Source of the DNA: Clostridium sp.
Lineage (GTDB): Bacteria > Bacillota_I > Bacilli_A > RF39 > UBA660
Direction: 5' to 3'
Assembly (NCBI GenBank): GCA_022010095.1
Contig: CP091739.1
Coordinates: forward strand, 1,426,001-1,490,000
Length of the DNA stretch: 64,000 nt
Of this stretch, positions 17,385-28,539 are shown one piece after another. The position numbers were made by a program, and so were the translations under genes. Each line of letters begins with the position of its first letter. Position 1 is the first letter of the stretch. The notes below the pieces were generated by a model that was given only the letters and a program-made list of their open reading frames with translations, ran no database searches and had not been told where the DNA came from.

Positions 17385-17865
17385 ATGGAAGAATTAAATA
17401 TAAAAAGAAGCAAAAAAACAGAAGAAAGAAATTATATAATGATTTGGATGTATATCTTACACAGAAAAAAATTAATTTTATAAAGACACAACCTGCTAGT
17501 CCTATAATGAGAGATATAATCACAGGAAAGAATGATGGAAAAAAAATGATATTTGATAAATTCAATCATTATGTGATAAAAAGATGAGAAATATGATGCA
17601 AAAAAAATATATTCAATTCAGGAAGAAATTAATTCATTAGAAAAAAATATATCGTAAATGAGATGAAAAGAGTAGCAACAATGGGCGGTAATGAACTTAT
17701 AAAAATATTATCGTGATATAGAAAAAAATGAAATGGAAAGACATTTCAAAAAAATTACTCATTATAGTATAAGACAGTGCCAAAATTTGTACAAAAAAAT
17801 AGTAAAAAAATATAGAAAAAAAATAAAGATTGCATACTTTTTTGCACATTTTTTTCGTGCTATAA
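17385..17865 (+). CDS. Probable late-gene transcription regulator (ArpU-like), frame-broken
   Basis: About 160 residues after correction: IKTQPASPIMRDIITGKNDG, KFNHYVIKDEKYDA, SIQEEINSLEKYIV, EMKRVATMGGNELIKYY, then THYSIRQCQNLYKKIVKKY, a sigma-70 region 4-like helix-turn-helix, and an ending KIAYFLHIFFVL. The position directly before terS matches ArpU-type late activators. Regulation by this protein is inferred from position and the HTH. Confidence 0.6.
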
Positions 17866-17912
17866 TTGCTATAATAGGAATAATAATAAGTGAGGTTAAT
17901 ATTATTCGATTT

Positions 17913-17939
17913 AAGGGCAAGAAATTGCTCTTTTATTTT
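17913..17939 (+). terminator. Terminator between early and late regions
   Basis: Stem AAGGGCAA/TTGCTCTT (one G-T) with a GAAA loop followed by a T-rich run. It separates the regulator from terS, so late expression needs read-through or a new promoter. Confidence 0.75.
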
Positions 17940-17961
17940 GAGATAAACGGAGGTGGTTTAT

Positions 17962-18407
17962 ATGCTCACGGCAAAAGAAGAAAAGTTTGTAGCAGGGCTT
18001 ATAAAAGGTCTTTCACAAAGGCAAGCATATAAGAAAGCATTTGCAGTAAAATGGAAAGATAGTACAATAGATTCCAAAGCAAGTACACTGTTTAAATCTG
18101 ATAAGGTCCAGGAAAGGTACAAAGAACTTCTTCAAGAAGTAAACAAAAGAACTGATGAAGAAGCTATAATGTCTGCACAAGAAAGACTTGTATTTTTTTA
18201 TCAGAAGTTGTAAGAGAAAAAAACAACTTGAAGATAAATATTATGAGAGTTCAAGTGGAAAATTTAAAAAAAGTAAGAAAGTTCCAGCAGATATAATGAC
18301 TAAAAATTAAGTCAATTGATACTATGAATAAAATGACAGGAGAATATAAGACTATTTTTATCTGGTAATGTAAATATCGATCAAAAAAATTAGAAGATTT
18401 AATATGA
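17962..18407 (+). CDS. terS: Terminase small subunit
   Basis: About 148 residues after correction at 18,198-18,230 and 18,380. The N-terminal helix-turn-helix MLTAKEEKFVAGLIKGLSQR then AYKKAFAVKW matches the Terminase_2 family that recognises phage DNA ends. The C-terminal part (ERLVFLSEVV, YYESSSGKF, MTKIKSIDTMNKMTGEYKT) ends GNVNIDQKLEDLI, the segment that contacts TerL. ATG 17962 has a GGAGGTGG site. Stop overlaps the terL start (ATGA). Confidence 0.9.
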
Positions 18408-20247
18408 AATTTAGTGCAAACTTTTTAATCCAAAAAGCGAAAAAGAGAAAAATGGAATGAAGAACATGACATAGAATTTGATAGAAAAATTGAGAAATGC
18501 AATAGCAAAAAAAGAATCTTAGAAGATTCAGAACTAAGAGAAGAAATCACTAAGAATCCTGAAAAAAAGTTATTGAATTGTTATTTGTAGTAGTAGATAA
18601 GAATCAAAACTACAATGCCATTTTTTTCTTAAATGAAGTTCAAAAGAGAATTTATAGACATATTAAATGATGCAATAGATAAATTCAACAATGGTTTAAT
18701 AAGCGATGTTTCATTATTGATTTTTAAAAAGGTCGTCAACAAGGATTTACAACACTTGTAACTGCTTATCAAGAAGCATGTAGTATTACAAAGAGAAACT
18801 TTCAAGGATTTACTCTTGCTGATAAAGCTGAAAAATGCAGAAACTATATTTGAGAATAAAGCAAAGTTTACATTTAATCAGTTGCCTGAAATAATAAAGC
18901 CAACTGAAAAGTTTAACAACAAAAGACAGTTTTTATTTGATAAATTAAATAGTTCTTGGTCAGTAGATACTGCTACAAAAGATGTAGGTCGTTCAAGAAC
19001 AATTAATTTCTTTCATGGAAGTGAATGTGCGTTCTGGAGAGATGGAATAGCAACAATTCAAGCAGGGCTTGGAGAAGCATTCACACTTAATTGTATCAAG
19101 ATATATGAATCAACCGCAAATGGATATAATGATTGGCAAGAGATGTGGAGTAGTGGTTCTCATATTAATTGTTTCTTTGCATGGTGGAAAACAAGTGAAT
19201 ATAGAATACATCTTCCATCTAAACAGATAGAAGATGAATTTATAAGTGACATTGAAAAAAAGCAAGATTGGATCTATGAAAGGTTAAAATGGTTAAGAGA
19301 TGTAAAAAAATTAGATAATGAACAATTATACTGGTATTATAAAAAAAGTATGAGAAATACATTGATAAAGAATTAATTAAAACAAGAATATCCTTGTAGC
19401 CCAGAAGAAGCATTTCTATTACCAGGACAAAATGCATTTAATACAACTAACATTATGAATAGATTAGATGTATTAAAGAAACCATTAAAAGTAGGATATT
19501 TCACTTATAATTATGATGATACTAAACCAGAAGGAAAGAAAATATCAAGTATAAAATGGGTAAATGATCCTAATGGATATATTCAAATATATAAAGTACC
19601 ACAAAGTCCTAAGATAACCAAATATTGCATCGGTGGAGATACAGCTGGCGATGGAAGTGATTTCTACACAGGACATGTATTAGATGCAAGAACAGGGGAA
19701 CAAGTAGCACACTTAAAACACAAATTAGGAGCACATCAATATGTTAGACAAATGTATTGCTTAGGTAAATACTATTCATACCATCTGGGTAACATAAATG
19801 AAGATGCACTAATTGGTATAGAAACGAATTTTGATACATTTCCTATCATGGAACTTCAAAGATTAGGATACACTAATCAATATATAAGAGAGAAATTTGA
19901 TGAATATACAGGTAAAAAAAGAGAAAAGATTTGGATTTAGAACAACATCACTAACAAGACCTGTTATTATTTCACAACTACAACAAATAGTTGATGAAGA
20001 AATAGAAAAAAATAAATGATGAAAGTACATTAAAAAGAACTACTAAAAATAATCAAGAATAAGGATGGAAGAGTAGAAGCACCTAGTGGTGGACATGACG
20101 ATGATATGATGGGATTATCTATTGCACATCATATCAGATTACAAGTATGCTTTACAGAAGATATATTCTCACCATATCCAGAATTTAGAGAATTTAATGT
20201 AGAAGATTCAAGAAAAGATTACGGAGAAAAAAATTGTAATTGTATAG
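18404..20247 (+). CDS. terL: Terminase large subunit, frame-broken
   Basis: DNA-packaging motor with ATPase and nuclease domains, about 610 residues. An N-terminal linker precedes the Walker A-like GRQQGFTT (18,735); the Walker B region is HGSECAFW; coupling segment YESTANGYNDWQEMW. The RNase H-type nuclease has its first Asp in CIGGDTAGDGSDFYTG, IGIETNFDTF in the middle, and a final GGHDDDMMGLSIAHHI acidic cluster. These are standard TerL landmarks. Breaks at many A/T runs, the densest between 18,420 and 18,740. Co-translated with terS. Confidence 0.95.
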
Positions 20248-20264
20248 GAGGAAAAAAAATAATT

Positions 20265-20538
20265 ATGAATTTAATAGAAACAATAACATTAATGATAAGT
20301 GACTCATATAAAGATAGATTTTTTTAGCGAATATAAGCAAACCAAGATAAGATATGAAAAGTTAAAAAAATTAAATAATCAAATTGAGGCTTATTATTGT
20401 TCTCGTGATGTAGGATTACCTATTAAAAAACCTTTTTATAATGGTTCAAGAGAATTGTTAAGACAACAACAACATATAATGGGTGAGTATCTTCATACAT
20501 TAGAGGTAAGGGCTGAAATGGAAGGAATAGAATTATAG
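20265..20538 (+). CDS. Conserved small phage protein after terL
   Basis: About 90 residues: MNLIETITLMISDSYKDRF, SEYKQTKIRYEKLKKLNNQI, then RELLRQQQHIMGEYLHTLEV and RAEMEGIEL. One T-run break at 20,322. Helical, with pattern E-Y-x-Q-x-K-I-R-x-x-K-L and a C-terminal R-A-x-x-E-G-I-x-L that is common in phages at this place. Its role is not known to me. Confidence 0.7.
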
Positions 20539-20546
20539 GAGGAAAT

Positions 20547-20887
20547 ATGCCAAAAAGTGATTTTATCGCAATATGTAAAAAAGGGATAGTTGATTATTAT
20601 ATAAATCATAACAAAAAAATAGATGAAGAAAAAAATCTATGTTGTATGGTTGTGTAAAAGTGCTTCAAAATAATAAAGCATTATTGAGTACACCAATATT
20701 AGATGGAATGTACTTTGAATGTACATATAATGGTGACAAGAAAGAATTATATATAGATGCATATTCAAAAGAGCAAAATATAGTTTATAGATGGAGAGAG
20801 TATGAAGAAAAAAAGTATTTAGAGAAAGAAATAAACAAAAAAAGTATTAGAACAAGAAAAAAATTAAGAATAAGAAAAAAAGAGTGA
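20547..20887 (+). CDS. Conserved phage protein (DUF6275-like)
   Basis: About 113 residues: MPKSDFIAICKKGIVDYYIN, VVWLCKVLQNNKALLSTPIL, DGMYFECTYNGDKKELYIDA, YSKEQNIVYRW, and a Lys/Arg-rich coiled tail. W-x-C-K-x-L-Q-N-x-K-A-L-L-S and Y-F/Y-E-x-T-Y-N-G-D-K are the family signatures (DUF6275, by memory). Breaks at 20,634 and 20,657. Lies in the packaging block; function unknown. Confidence 0.7.
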
Positions 20888-20893
20888 AAAGAA

Positions 20894-21159
20894 ATGAAGG
20901 AAACTTTAATTCTGATAGGGATAATAAGCATACTAAATCTAGTATGTTTTTTTATATTGGAGCAGTAATAGGACAAAAAGGTTACGAACAAAGAAAAGTT
21001 AACTCCAACATTTAAAACTCCAACAGAACTTATCCAAAAACCATAGCTCTCAAAAAAAGAATATAAAAAAATCAAAATGAAAAAAATATAAAATAATTGA
21101 ATCAAACATTGATTCATATGATGGAACTTCAAAAAAATCAAAAAAAGTTAGGAGGATAA
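20894..21159 (+). CDS. Small membrane protein before the portal gene
   Basis: About 88 residues after correction: MKETLILIGIISILNLVCFF then IGAVIGQKV as membrane helix, a linker (NKEKLTPTFKTPTEL) and a tail EKKYKIIESNIDSYDGTSKN. The D-x-Y-D-G-T-S ending is a recurrent feature of these small phage proteins. Stop TAA one base before the portal ATG, with AGGAGG between. Confidence 0.6.
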
Positions 21160-21160
21160 T

Positions 21161-22892
21161 ATGCCTGAGATACTAGATATAGATGACATTAAAAACAACT
21201 GATATATGGGATTTGTTTGAAAAAGGTAGAGATTATCATAGAAGAACAAATGTATATTCAGATACTGACTTAAATTATAGAATGTACAAACCGGGAATCA
21301 GTGGGAAGGTGCAATAATAGATGGTATAGAAAAAAAGCACAATATAATTTCATAGAAACCATTGTTAATTACAAAGTAAGTACAATTAATAGTAATTTAT
21401 ATGCTATTCATTTTTTTCTAGTGAAAACTTTGAAGAAGCAAAGTTTAGAGCAGTTGCAAAAAAAGGTATGTGAATTATTAGACAAAAAGGCAGCAAAAGT
21501 TTGGGAAAACGACCAGATGGATACAAAGGTTAGAGATGTTTCAGAAGATGCAGCTATAAACGATGAGGGAATAATGTATGTGTGGTTCAATGAAACAACA
21601 CAGTCACCAGTTAATGAAATTCTTTCAAAAAATGATGTATATTATGGAAATGAACAATCATCTGAAATACAATCACAACCATATATAATAGTTGCAAGAC
21701 GAAGAAGTATTGTAGAAGTTAAAAAGATGGCAGCAATAAATGGTGCAACACCAGAAACATTAAAATATATAGTTGGCGATAATGATTATCAAGATCAAGC
21801 AGGCGATGATGCAAAATACGAAAAAGAACCAATGTGTACATATCTAATAAAACTTTGGAAAGATGAAAATGGTAAAGTCTGGTATCAACCAGCCGTTAAG
21901 TATATAAATATATCTGAGGCGAAAAATACTAACTTATCATTATATCCATTAGCACACTTCTTGTGGAAAAATAAACGAGGTTCTTCAAGGGGTGAAGGAG
22001 AAGTAAGAAATTTAATTCCAAATCAATTGGAACTAAATAAAACATTAGCAAGATATTTATTAGCAATAAAACAATGTGCATACACTCAAAAGGTAATTGA
22101 TGTAAATAAAATATCTAATCCAGATGCAGTAAATACAATAGGTGGAATAATAAAAAAATTAAGAATGGTGCTCAAATAGATGATGTATCTAAAATATTTA
22201 CTTATATACAACCTGCATCAATGAGTGGGGATGTAAATAGAGTAATAAGCGATTTAATATCTATAACTCGTGAACTAAAAAATGCTGGTGATATTGCCAC
22301 AGGTGGAGCAAATCCAGAAAAAGCAAGTGGAAAAGCAATATTAGCAATTCAGCAAGCCAGTCAACAACCTATGAGTAAGCAAGCAATCGCATTAAAGAAA
22401 TTTATAGAAGACCTTGCAAGAATATGGCTTGACATGTGGACGATATATACTCCTAATGGAATGCAGTTAGAAGCAAAAGAAATAGATGAAACAACAAATA
22501 TAGAATATACAAAATTAGTAACTATTCCATCAGCAGTCTTAAAGAAACTAAAAGGAACTGTAAAAATAGATATAACACCTGATAGTCCATATGATAAATA
22601 TGCAAGAGAATTATCTATTGAGAATTTGTTTAAAAATGGTATGTTCAATGTACAAAGATTATCAGAATTAAAAAAATATATGCTCAATTATTGCCTGATA
22701 ATTCAACTATGCCAAAAACAAGAAATATTAGAAGCTATTAAGTTGATGGAAGAAGAACAACAAAAAATAGCACAAATAGAAGCACAAGCACAAATAATGC
22801 AACAAAGAGCAAATCAATTTATTAGTGGAGATGCAGAAAGTCAGTCTCAACAAATAATGGATGCATTAAATCAACAAAGTAATATGAAATAA
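21161..22892 (+). CDS. Phage portal protein, frame-broken
   Basis: About 575 residues forming the dodecameric DNA gate at the capsid vertex. N terminus MPEILDIDDIKTTDIWDLFE, crown/wing part (FIETIVNYKVSTINSNLYAI, VREVSEDAAINDEG-like text), YPLAHFLWKNKRGSSRGEGE and NQLELNKTLARYLLAIKQCA as stem, and GGANPEKASGKAILAIQQAS typical of podovirus-type portals. A Gln-rich C-terminal coil ends NQQSNMK. Breaks near 21,195, 21,290, 21,410-21,460, 22,155 and 22,675. The fold assignment rests on motifs plus position between terL and scaffold. Confidence 0.9.
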
Positions 22893-22894
22893 GG

Positions 22895-22939
22895 ACACTA
22901 AAAAAAGTGTTTTTTTATTTGGTCTAAGCATTGCAGACC
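22895..22939 (+). terminator. Hairpin leader between portal and scaffold genes
   Basis: First a small terminator, ACACT/AGTGT with six A in the loop and seven T. Then a second hairpin, GGTCT/AGACC (22,921-22,939). Another 65 bp without a frame follow before AGGAGG of the scaffold gene. It could set the ratio of portal to scaffold/coat; structure seen, role inferred. Confidence 0.65.
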
Positions 22940-23004
22940 TTACCAAAAACTCACATGGAATAAGTGGAAGCAAACCATACCAAAAATAGGAGGGAGAAAA
23001 AGTT

Positions 23005-23855
23005 ATGGAAAATAATGAAGAACTTGTAGTAAATACAGATACTACTGAAAATGTTGTGGAACAAGCAACAGAAGAAATTGTTGATGGTAATAATACCACT
23101 GAGGATGTAACAGAAAATCAAAGTCCAGAAGAAAAAAATTATATACTGAATCTGAATTTAATCAGAAACTTGATGAGGTAATTCCAAAAAAAGATTGCTA
23201 GAAGAGAAGAAAAAAATAAGAAAAGAGTATGAAAGAAAACTTAAAGATTATGAGTATGCAGAACAAGTATTAAATGCTGGAATGGGCACAAGTAATATTA
23301 AAGAAGCAATTAATAACCTTAAAGAATTTTATACTCAAAAAGGAATAGAAATGCCTCAATATCAAGATAGACCAAATCAATATGATATGGAAGCAGGAGC
23401 TGAGAAAGAAGCACAAGCAATTATAGATTTAGGGTATGAAGATATAGTTGAAGAAACTGATAGATTAGCTTCAATTGGAGTAGATAAGATGACTCCAAGA
23501 GATAAAATCATGTTTAAAAAAATTAGCCGTTGAAAGAAAAATTGAACAATTAAAAAGAAATAAATGATTTAGGAATTACTATGGAAGACATTGATTCAAA
23601 AAGAATTTAAAGACTTTTTCCAAAATATCTTGATCCATCAATGAGTCTAAAAAGAGAAAAATATGAATTTTATCAAAAAAAATAAAACCAAAAAGGAAAA
23701 AATAGAAAGTATAGGAAGTATGAAAAAAATGAAAGCCCAAGTGTTGTAAAAAGATTTCTATACGCAAGAAGAAATAGCACAATTAAGTGAGGATGATTTA
23801 GATGATCCAAAAAGTGTGGAATGCAGTAAGAAATTCAATGACAAGGGGAAGATAA
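23005..23855 (+). CDS. Capsid scaffold protein
   Basis: About 280 residues, acidic N terminus (EELVVNTDTTENVVEQATEE), a long coiled coil (EEKIRKEYERKLKDYEYAEQ), then GMGTSNIKEAINNLKEFY, YEDIVEETDRLASIGVDKMT and DLGITMEDIDSKEFKDFSK; C terminus DDPKVWNAVRNSM then TRGR. Acidic, helical and directly before coat, as for phage scaffolds that direct procapsid assembly and then leave. Basic end fits a coat-binding tail. Breaks at A runs at 23,136, 23,190, 23,212, 23,520 and several near 23,600-23,750. Confidence 0.85.
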
Positions 23856-23895
23856 AAATAAATGCTCATACTTCAAAAGAAAGGAAAAATAAAAA

Positions 23896-24761
23896 ATGTC
23901 AGTAGCAAAATTTCAACAAACTATTTGGAGTAAAAGCAATCCAAAAAAAGAGTTAAAAAAACAATAACATCATTAAGAAATCACTGTGATTTTTCAATAT
24001 GAGAGAGAAACAAAAAATGCAAAAGAGTTAAAAAAATATTAAGTGTCACTAGACCAACTATTTCTAGATATGTTCCAGGAACAGATTTAACACTAGAAAG
24101 TTTAAGTGATTCTGAAAAAAAGTATTAAAGTTAGATCAATATTTCTATTTTTAATTATCAAGTAGAAGATATTGATAAGGCTCAAAGCGTTCCAGGATTA
24201 ATGGAAAATGCTGCAAGAGAAGCATCATTAGGATTAAAAGAAGAAGGAGATAAATATGTTGCTAAGTTAGTTAAAGCCGGTGTTGAAGCAACTACTAATC
24301 CACTAGCAAGTTCATCAGTAATTGCATTAACAAAAACAAATGCTGTTGAGAAAGCAGAATTAGGATTTGCAGAACTTTATAAGAATAATGTTCCAGTAAG
24401 TGAACCATTATATTTTGAAGTAGCACCAACTGTATTTACAATATACAGACAAGCACTAACAGAACTATCTACTAATAATCCAGAAATCTTAAAGAAAGGT
24501 GCAGTTGGTAAAATTAATAATTCATATGTATGTGTAGAAAATTTATTACCTACTGGTAAAAAGGCATCAACATCTACAACAGATGATGTAGTTTATAATA
24601 TCATAAGAACTAGTAAAGCAATTGCATTTGCAGAACAAATTGAGAAAGTAGAAGCATATAGACCAGAAAAAGCATTTCAAGATGCATTAAAGGGACTATA
24701 TGTATTTGGCGCTTTAATTACAAGACCAAAAGAAATTTATGTATTAAAAACAGAAATATAG
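23896..24761 (+). CDS. Major capsid (coat) protein, frame-broken
   Basis: About 287 residues: MSVAKFQQTIWSKAIQKEL, RPTISRYVPGTDLTLESL, DQYFYFNYQVEDIDKAQSVP then GLMENAAREASLGLKEEGDK. Later ALTKTNAVEKAELGFAEL, APTVFTIYRQALTELSTNNP and YNIIRTSKAIAFAEQIEKVE. The arrangement (E-spine-like helix with D-K-A-Q, then A-x-x-L-x-x-E-x-D) matches P22-type HK97-fold coats, from family knowledge. Breaks only in the first third (23,940-24,160). Ends 5 bp before a terminator. Confidence 0.88.
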
Positions 24762-24765
24762 TATT

Positions 24766-24790
24766 AAAAGAGGAGTAATCCTCTTTTTTA
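24766..24790 (+). terminator. Terminator after the coat gene
   Basis: 9-bp stem AAAAGAGGA/TCCTCTTTT with a GTAA loop and T run, directly before the tRNA. Confidence 0.88.
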
Positions 24791-24791
24791 T

Positions 24792-24868
24792 TGCCTCGTA
24801 GCCAAAGTGGTAAGGCACAAGACTTTGACTCTTGCATTTTGCTGGTTCGAATCCAGCCGAGGCAACCA
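24792..24868 (+). tRNA. Prophage tRNA-Gln (anticodon TTG), CCA encoded
   Basis: 77 bases. Acceptor TGCCTCG/CGAGGCA, anticodon stem CAAGA/TCTTG with loop CTTTGAC giving anticodon TTG (reads CAA), T arm GCTGG/CCAGC with TTCGAAT, encoded CCA. The variable loop has one T more than usual (in a T4 run). It lies between coat and connector genes on the coding strand, so it is phage cargo in the late operon. Confidence 0.93.
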
Positions 24869-24883
24869 AAAATAGGAGGAAAT

Positions 24884-25114
24884 ATGAATAACGAATTATT
24901 TACGATAAGACCAACATTAAAACAATATTATGGAAGGACTATAACAAAAGATACAAAGTTTGATGAATTTACAGACGACAAAACAATACATCAAACATTA
25001 GAGAATTTAGTTTTTAACAACTACTATAACAAGAGAGTCACAATATGGCGAATAAAAAAAGTAAGGAAAAAAAGTATATTAACGCAAGAATTAAAAAGAA
25101 AATATGGTTTTTAA
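24884..25114 (+). CDS. Small head-region protein after coat
   Basis: MNNELFTIRPTLKQYYGRTI, TKDTKFDEFTDDKTIHQTLE, NLVFNNYYNKRVTIWRIKK, then a basic tail whose reading is uncertain because the next gene's ATG (25,045) lies inside it. About 60-76 residues. Position suggests a head-completion role, but I do not recognise the family. Confidence 0.5.
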   Translation: MNNELFTIRPTLKQYYGRTITKDTKFDEFTDDKTIHQTLENLVFNNYYNKRVTIWRIKKVRKKSILTQELKRKYGF

Positions 25115-25228
25115 TATGGAATGAATCAGATGGATATATAATTCCTAATCGTGAAGTCTATAAATTAAAAAGATTTAGAGAAAGAAATAGAAGAAGTAAA
25201 AAAATATATGAAGATAATACGGATATAA
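25045..25228 (+). CDS. Small basic head-region protein
   Basis: MANKKSKEKKYINARIKKKI, WFLIWNESDGYIIPNREVYK, then LKDLEKEIEEVKK after trimming one A. In this frame it stops at TAA 25,226; in the unshifted frame it runs into the next gene's ATG. A good GGGAGG site before that ATG favours separate genes. Function unknown. Confidence 0.45.
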
Positions 25229-25251
25229 ATCCAAAAATAGTGGGAGGTAAT

Positions 25252-25803
25252 ATGACATTAAAGGAATTAAAGAAAAAAAGTTTTAACTTTAATAGAGGAA
25301 TCAAAAAAAGTGGAGTGCTTTCTGAAACAGATGATCCTGATATAAAAAGCAAAACTTCCATTTGTAATAAATGAGATTTTTATTTGAGTTAGCAAGATAT
25401 AAAAAAATTCCAGCATATAAAGAAGAAGAGGTCACAAAAAAATCAAATATATGATTTAAGTAAGCTAGACAACTTCTATCAATTAAAAAAATATAAAAAA
25501 ATATTCAGTATGAAGATATAAATGAATTAAATATTCAGTTTATGGAAGCAGGAAAAAGCACTAATAACATATTACAAATATCCAACTATTATTGATGAAA
25601 CAACATCAGATGATTTCAAGTTAGAATTATCACTAGACGCATTAGAGATTGCACCATTAGGAATTGCAGCTGATTTATTAAAAGCAGATGTATCCAATCA
25701 ATATGGACAAATATATTCAAATAGATATAGAGAATTAATTCAAACACTTGATTCAAGATATGCAACAGGCAGCGTTGAAATAACAGGTGGAATTAACATA
25801 TAG
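25252..25803 (+). CDS. Probable head-tail connector protein, frame-broken
   Basis: About 183 residues: MTLKELKKKVLTLIEES, LPFVINEILFELARYKKIPA, YKEEEVTKNQIYDLSKLDNF, YQLKNIKNIQYEDI, then YYKYPTIIDETTSDDFKLEL, SLDALEIAPLGIAADLLKAD and YSNRYRELIQTLDSR. The all-helical fold ending in D-L-L-K-A-D-x-x-N-x-Y-G is typical of connector/adaptor proteins (P22 gp4-like, SPP1 gp15-like). Identification by pattern and position. Confidence 0.68.
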
Positions 25804-25811
25804 GAGGTAAA

Positions 25812-27534
25812 ATGTCAACAAGTGGATCATTAATAACAAGAAGATATGGTAACTTTAAAGGTATAGACTGCAGAGAAGGAGAAATATCTTTAAATCGTTG
25901 TGCTGATGCACTAAATCTTTATAAAAAAACTATAAATCATCAAATATGATAGAAACTCGCCCAGATTTAGAATTGTATCAAGGTTTTGATAATTCTATCT
26001 TTGGGCATTTTTTTTATGAAATAAATGACAAGACAATAGAAATAGTACATTCAGGAACAAAACTATACAAGATTGAAGATGGAACTGTAACGCAATTATT
26101 TGCAGGAATGAAACCTTTTAAAAAGTAATTTCTTTGTTTTTTTAATAACATTCTTTATATAAAAAGATGGAATCAATTATTTACAATATGATGGAACTGA
26201 ATTAAAGGAAGTAGTCGGATATGTACCTACAACTTCAATAAGTAGAAGTCCAAAGGGTGGAGGAACTATTTATGAAGATGTAAATATGCTATCAAAATAC
26301 AGAAAAAACACCTTTTGTGCAGATGGAGAGTCAACAGATTATTATTTGGATACTCAAAATATAACAGGTGTAACAAATGTAAAAGTAAATGATATAGTCC
26401 AAATACCTGATACCGATTATACAGTAAATATGACAAAAGGAATGATAACATTTACAACGGCTCCTGAAAGTCCAGATACAGTTGGGAAAGATAATGTAGA
26501 AATAACATATATAAAAAGAAGTTCAAGGATATGCTGACAGAATAAAAGAAATGTACTCTATTAAAGGTATTTGATAATAGAGTATTTTTTTAGTGGGAAT
26601 ATAAACTATCCAAATGTATTATGGCATTCAAGTTTAAATGATCCTACATATATAAGTGATTTAGACTACTATGACGAAGGTTTAGACTTATCACCAATAA
26701 AATGTATGGTAACAGGTAATAATGCTTTGTGGGTATTTAAAAAGCCATCACAAGCAAATAATACAATCTATTATCATACCCCTACAATAGATTCTACATA
26801 TGGAAAAATATATCCTAATTCACATTCAAATATATCTACTGGTTGTATAGCAACTGGAATTAATTTTTAATGATGATATTGTATTCTTTTTCTGATAGAG
26901 GAATGGAAGGAATAACAAGCGATATTACAACTGAACAAGTTATATCACATAGAAGTTCATTTATTGATAACAAATTATTAAGTGAAAAAAATTATGAAGA
27001 TATGATCTTAGAAGAATGGAAAGGATATTTACTAGTTGCAATAGATAATAAGATTTATCTAGCAGATTCAAGATCAATTACAAAGTTAAATGGTAATTAT
27101 GAATATGATTGGTATTATTGGGAATTTAATAAAAAAATAACTAATATGACAGTTAAAAAAATGGAACTTTATATATAGGTAGTGAAGACGGAATTTATTC
27201 ATTAACAAATACAACAAATGATGTAAGCAGTTATTGGCTAACGCCAAAGGATACTTTCAGTTATGGAAATTATCAAAAAACGACTAATAAAAAGGGCTGT
27301 ATTGTAGAAGCAGAAGGTAAAAACATAAAGATTTTAGTTAAAACAAACAAAGATAATGAAGAACAACTAATAAGTGAATATGAAGAAGTTAATGATTATA
27401 TAGTTCCAAGAATAAAAAAATGAAAAAAATTTAAAGATATTCAATTAAGGATAAGTTCTACAAAGAAAATGAAACTTGAATCAATAATGATAGAAGCATT
27501 TATTGGTTCTTATATAAAAACGATAGGAGGTTAA
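25812..27534 (+). CDS. Packaged-DNA stabilisation/tail-hub protein (P22 gp10-like), frame-broken
   Basis: About 570 residues, nearly all beta: TSGSLITRRYGNFKGIDCRE, MIETRPDLELYQGF, GTKLYKIEDGTVTQLFAGM, FNNILYIKDGINYLQYDG, RVFFSGNINYPNVLWHSS, ALWVFKKPSQANNTIYYH, SDRGMEGITSDITTE, NKIYLADSRS. Repeating blade-like segments, each with an F/Y-x-D-G turn, fit the beta-propeller seen in gp10-type plugs. Its place after the connector supports this. Breaks near 25,926, 26,120-26,160, 26,520-26,590, 26,868, 27,163 and 27,415. Confidence 0.72.
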
Positions 27535-27539
27535 ATTTA

Positions 27540-28539
27540 TGGCTACAAATTATAGTGTTAATTATGAAGATGAAAGATTTAAAAAAATGTTGAAGCAGAA
27601 AAAAAGGAAAATAAAATAAATGAAATTGATAATAAATATAATAACATGATTAATGAATCAGATAATTTCTATCAAAAAAACAAATAGATGCGACAAAAAG
27701 ATTATTCTAATAAACAACAAGAATTGCAAAATGAGCAAACACAACTTGCAATAGATGAAATAAATCAGCAAAAAGATAAATTAGAGAAAGACTATATTAA
27801 AGAACAAAAAAAGGTTCATATAGCGATTGGCAAAAAAAGAATCTAATAGATATGGAGCAAATGCCGAGAAGGAAGCAAGCAGTGGGCTTAGAAATACAGG
27901 ATATAGCGAATCATCACAAGTAAGTATGTATAACCAATATCAAAATAGAGTATCTACTGCAAGAGAAGTATATATAAATGCTACTAAAAATTATGATAGA
28001 AGTATTACACAAGCTAGAATAACTAATAATAGTAAATTAGCAGAAATAGCATATGATGCATTACAAAAAGAACTAGAATTAGGATTAAATGGATTTCAAA
28101 ATAAAAAAATCAATTAATTTTTAAGTCAAATATCTGCAAAAACAAAATATTGATAATATTTATAATGAGCGTTGGAATAATGTACTTTCTCAAATTAATG
28201 CCGAAAACTCACTGGCAGAACAAATAAGACAATATAACGAAACATTAGCATTCCAAAAATCAGAAGCAAAAAGACAACAAAAAAATTGGGAGAAGGAATA
28301 TGCTCTTTCAAAAAAAAAATTAACTAGTAGTAGTGGAAGTGCTAGCGCATACTCATTAACAAATACTGAAACTAAGAAAAAGTGATACAAGTAAAAAGTA
28401 ACACGGGCAAAAATAATGTAAAAGATTATGGAGAACAATTTGGTCCAACAAGAGAAGTGTATGAAAAAAACAAACCTAAATGGTGGACAAATTTATTAAC
28501 TATATTAAGTAAAAAAATTAATGTGGAGGTAACAGATGA
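27540..28539 (+). CDS. Coiled-coil virion protein (probable ejection/internal protein), frame-broken
   Basis: About 330 residues of helix: EIDNKYNNMINESDNFYQKQ, KQQELQNEQTQLAIDEINQQ, then YGANAEKEASSGLRNTGYSE, REVYINATKNYDRSITQARI, NAENSLAEQIRQYNETLAFQ, then a Ser-rich linker and a C-terminal KPKWWTNL. The block S-G-L-x-x-T-G-Y-S-E-S is common in siphophage and podophage internal proteins. Stop overlaps the start of the giant gene (ATGA). Function inferred from position. Confidence 0.6.
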
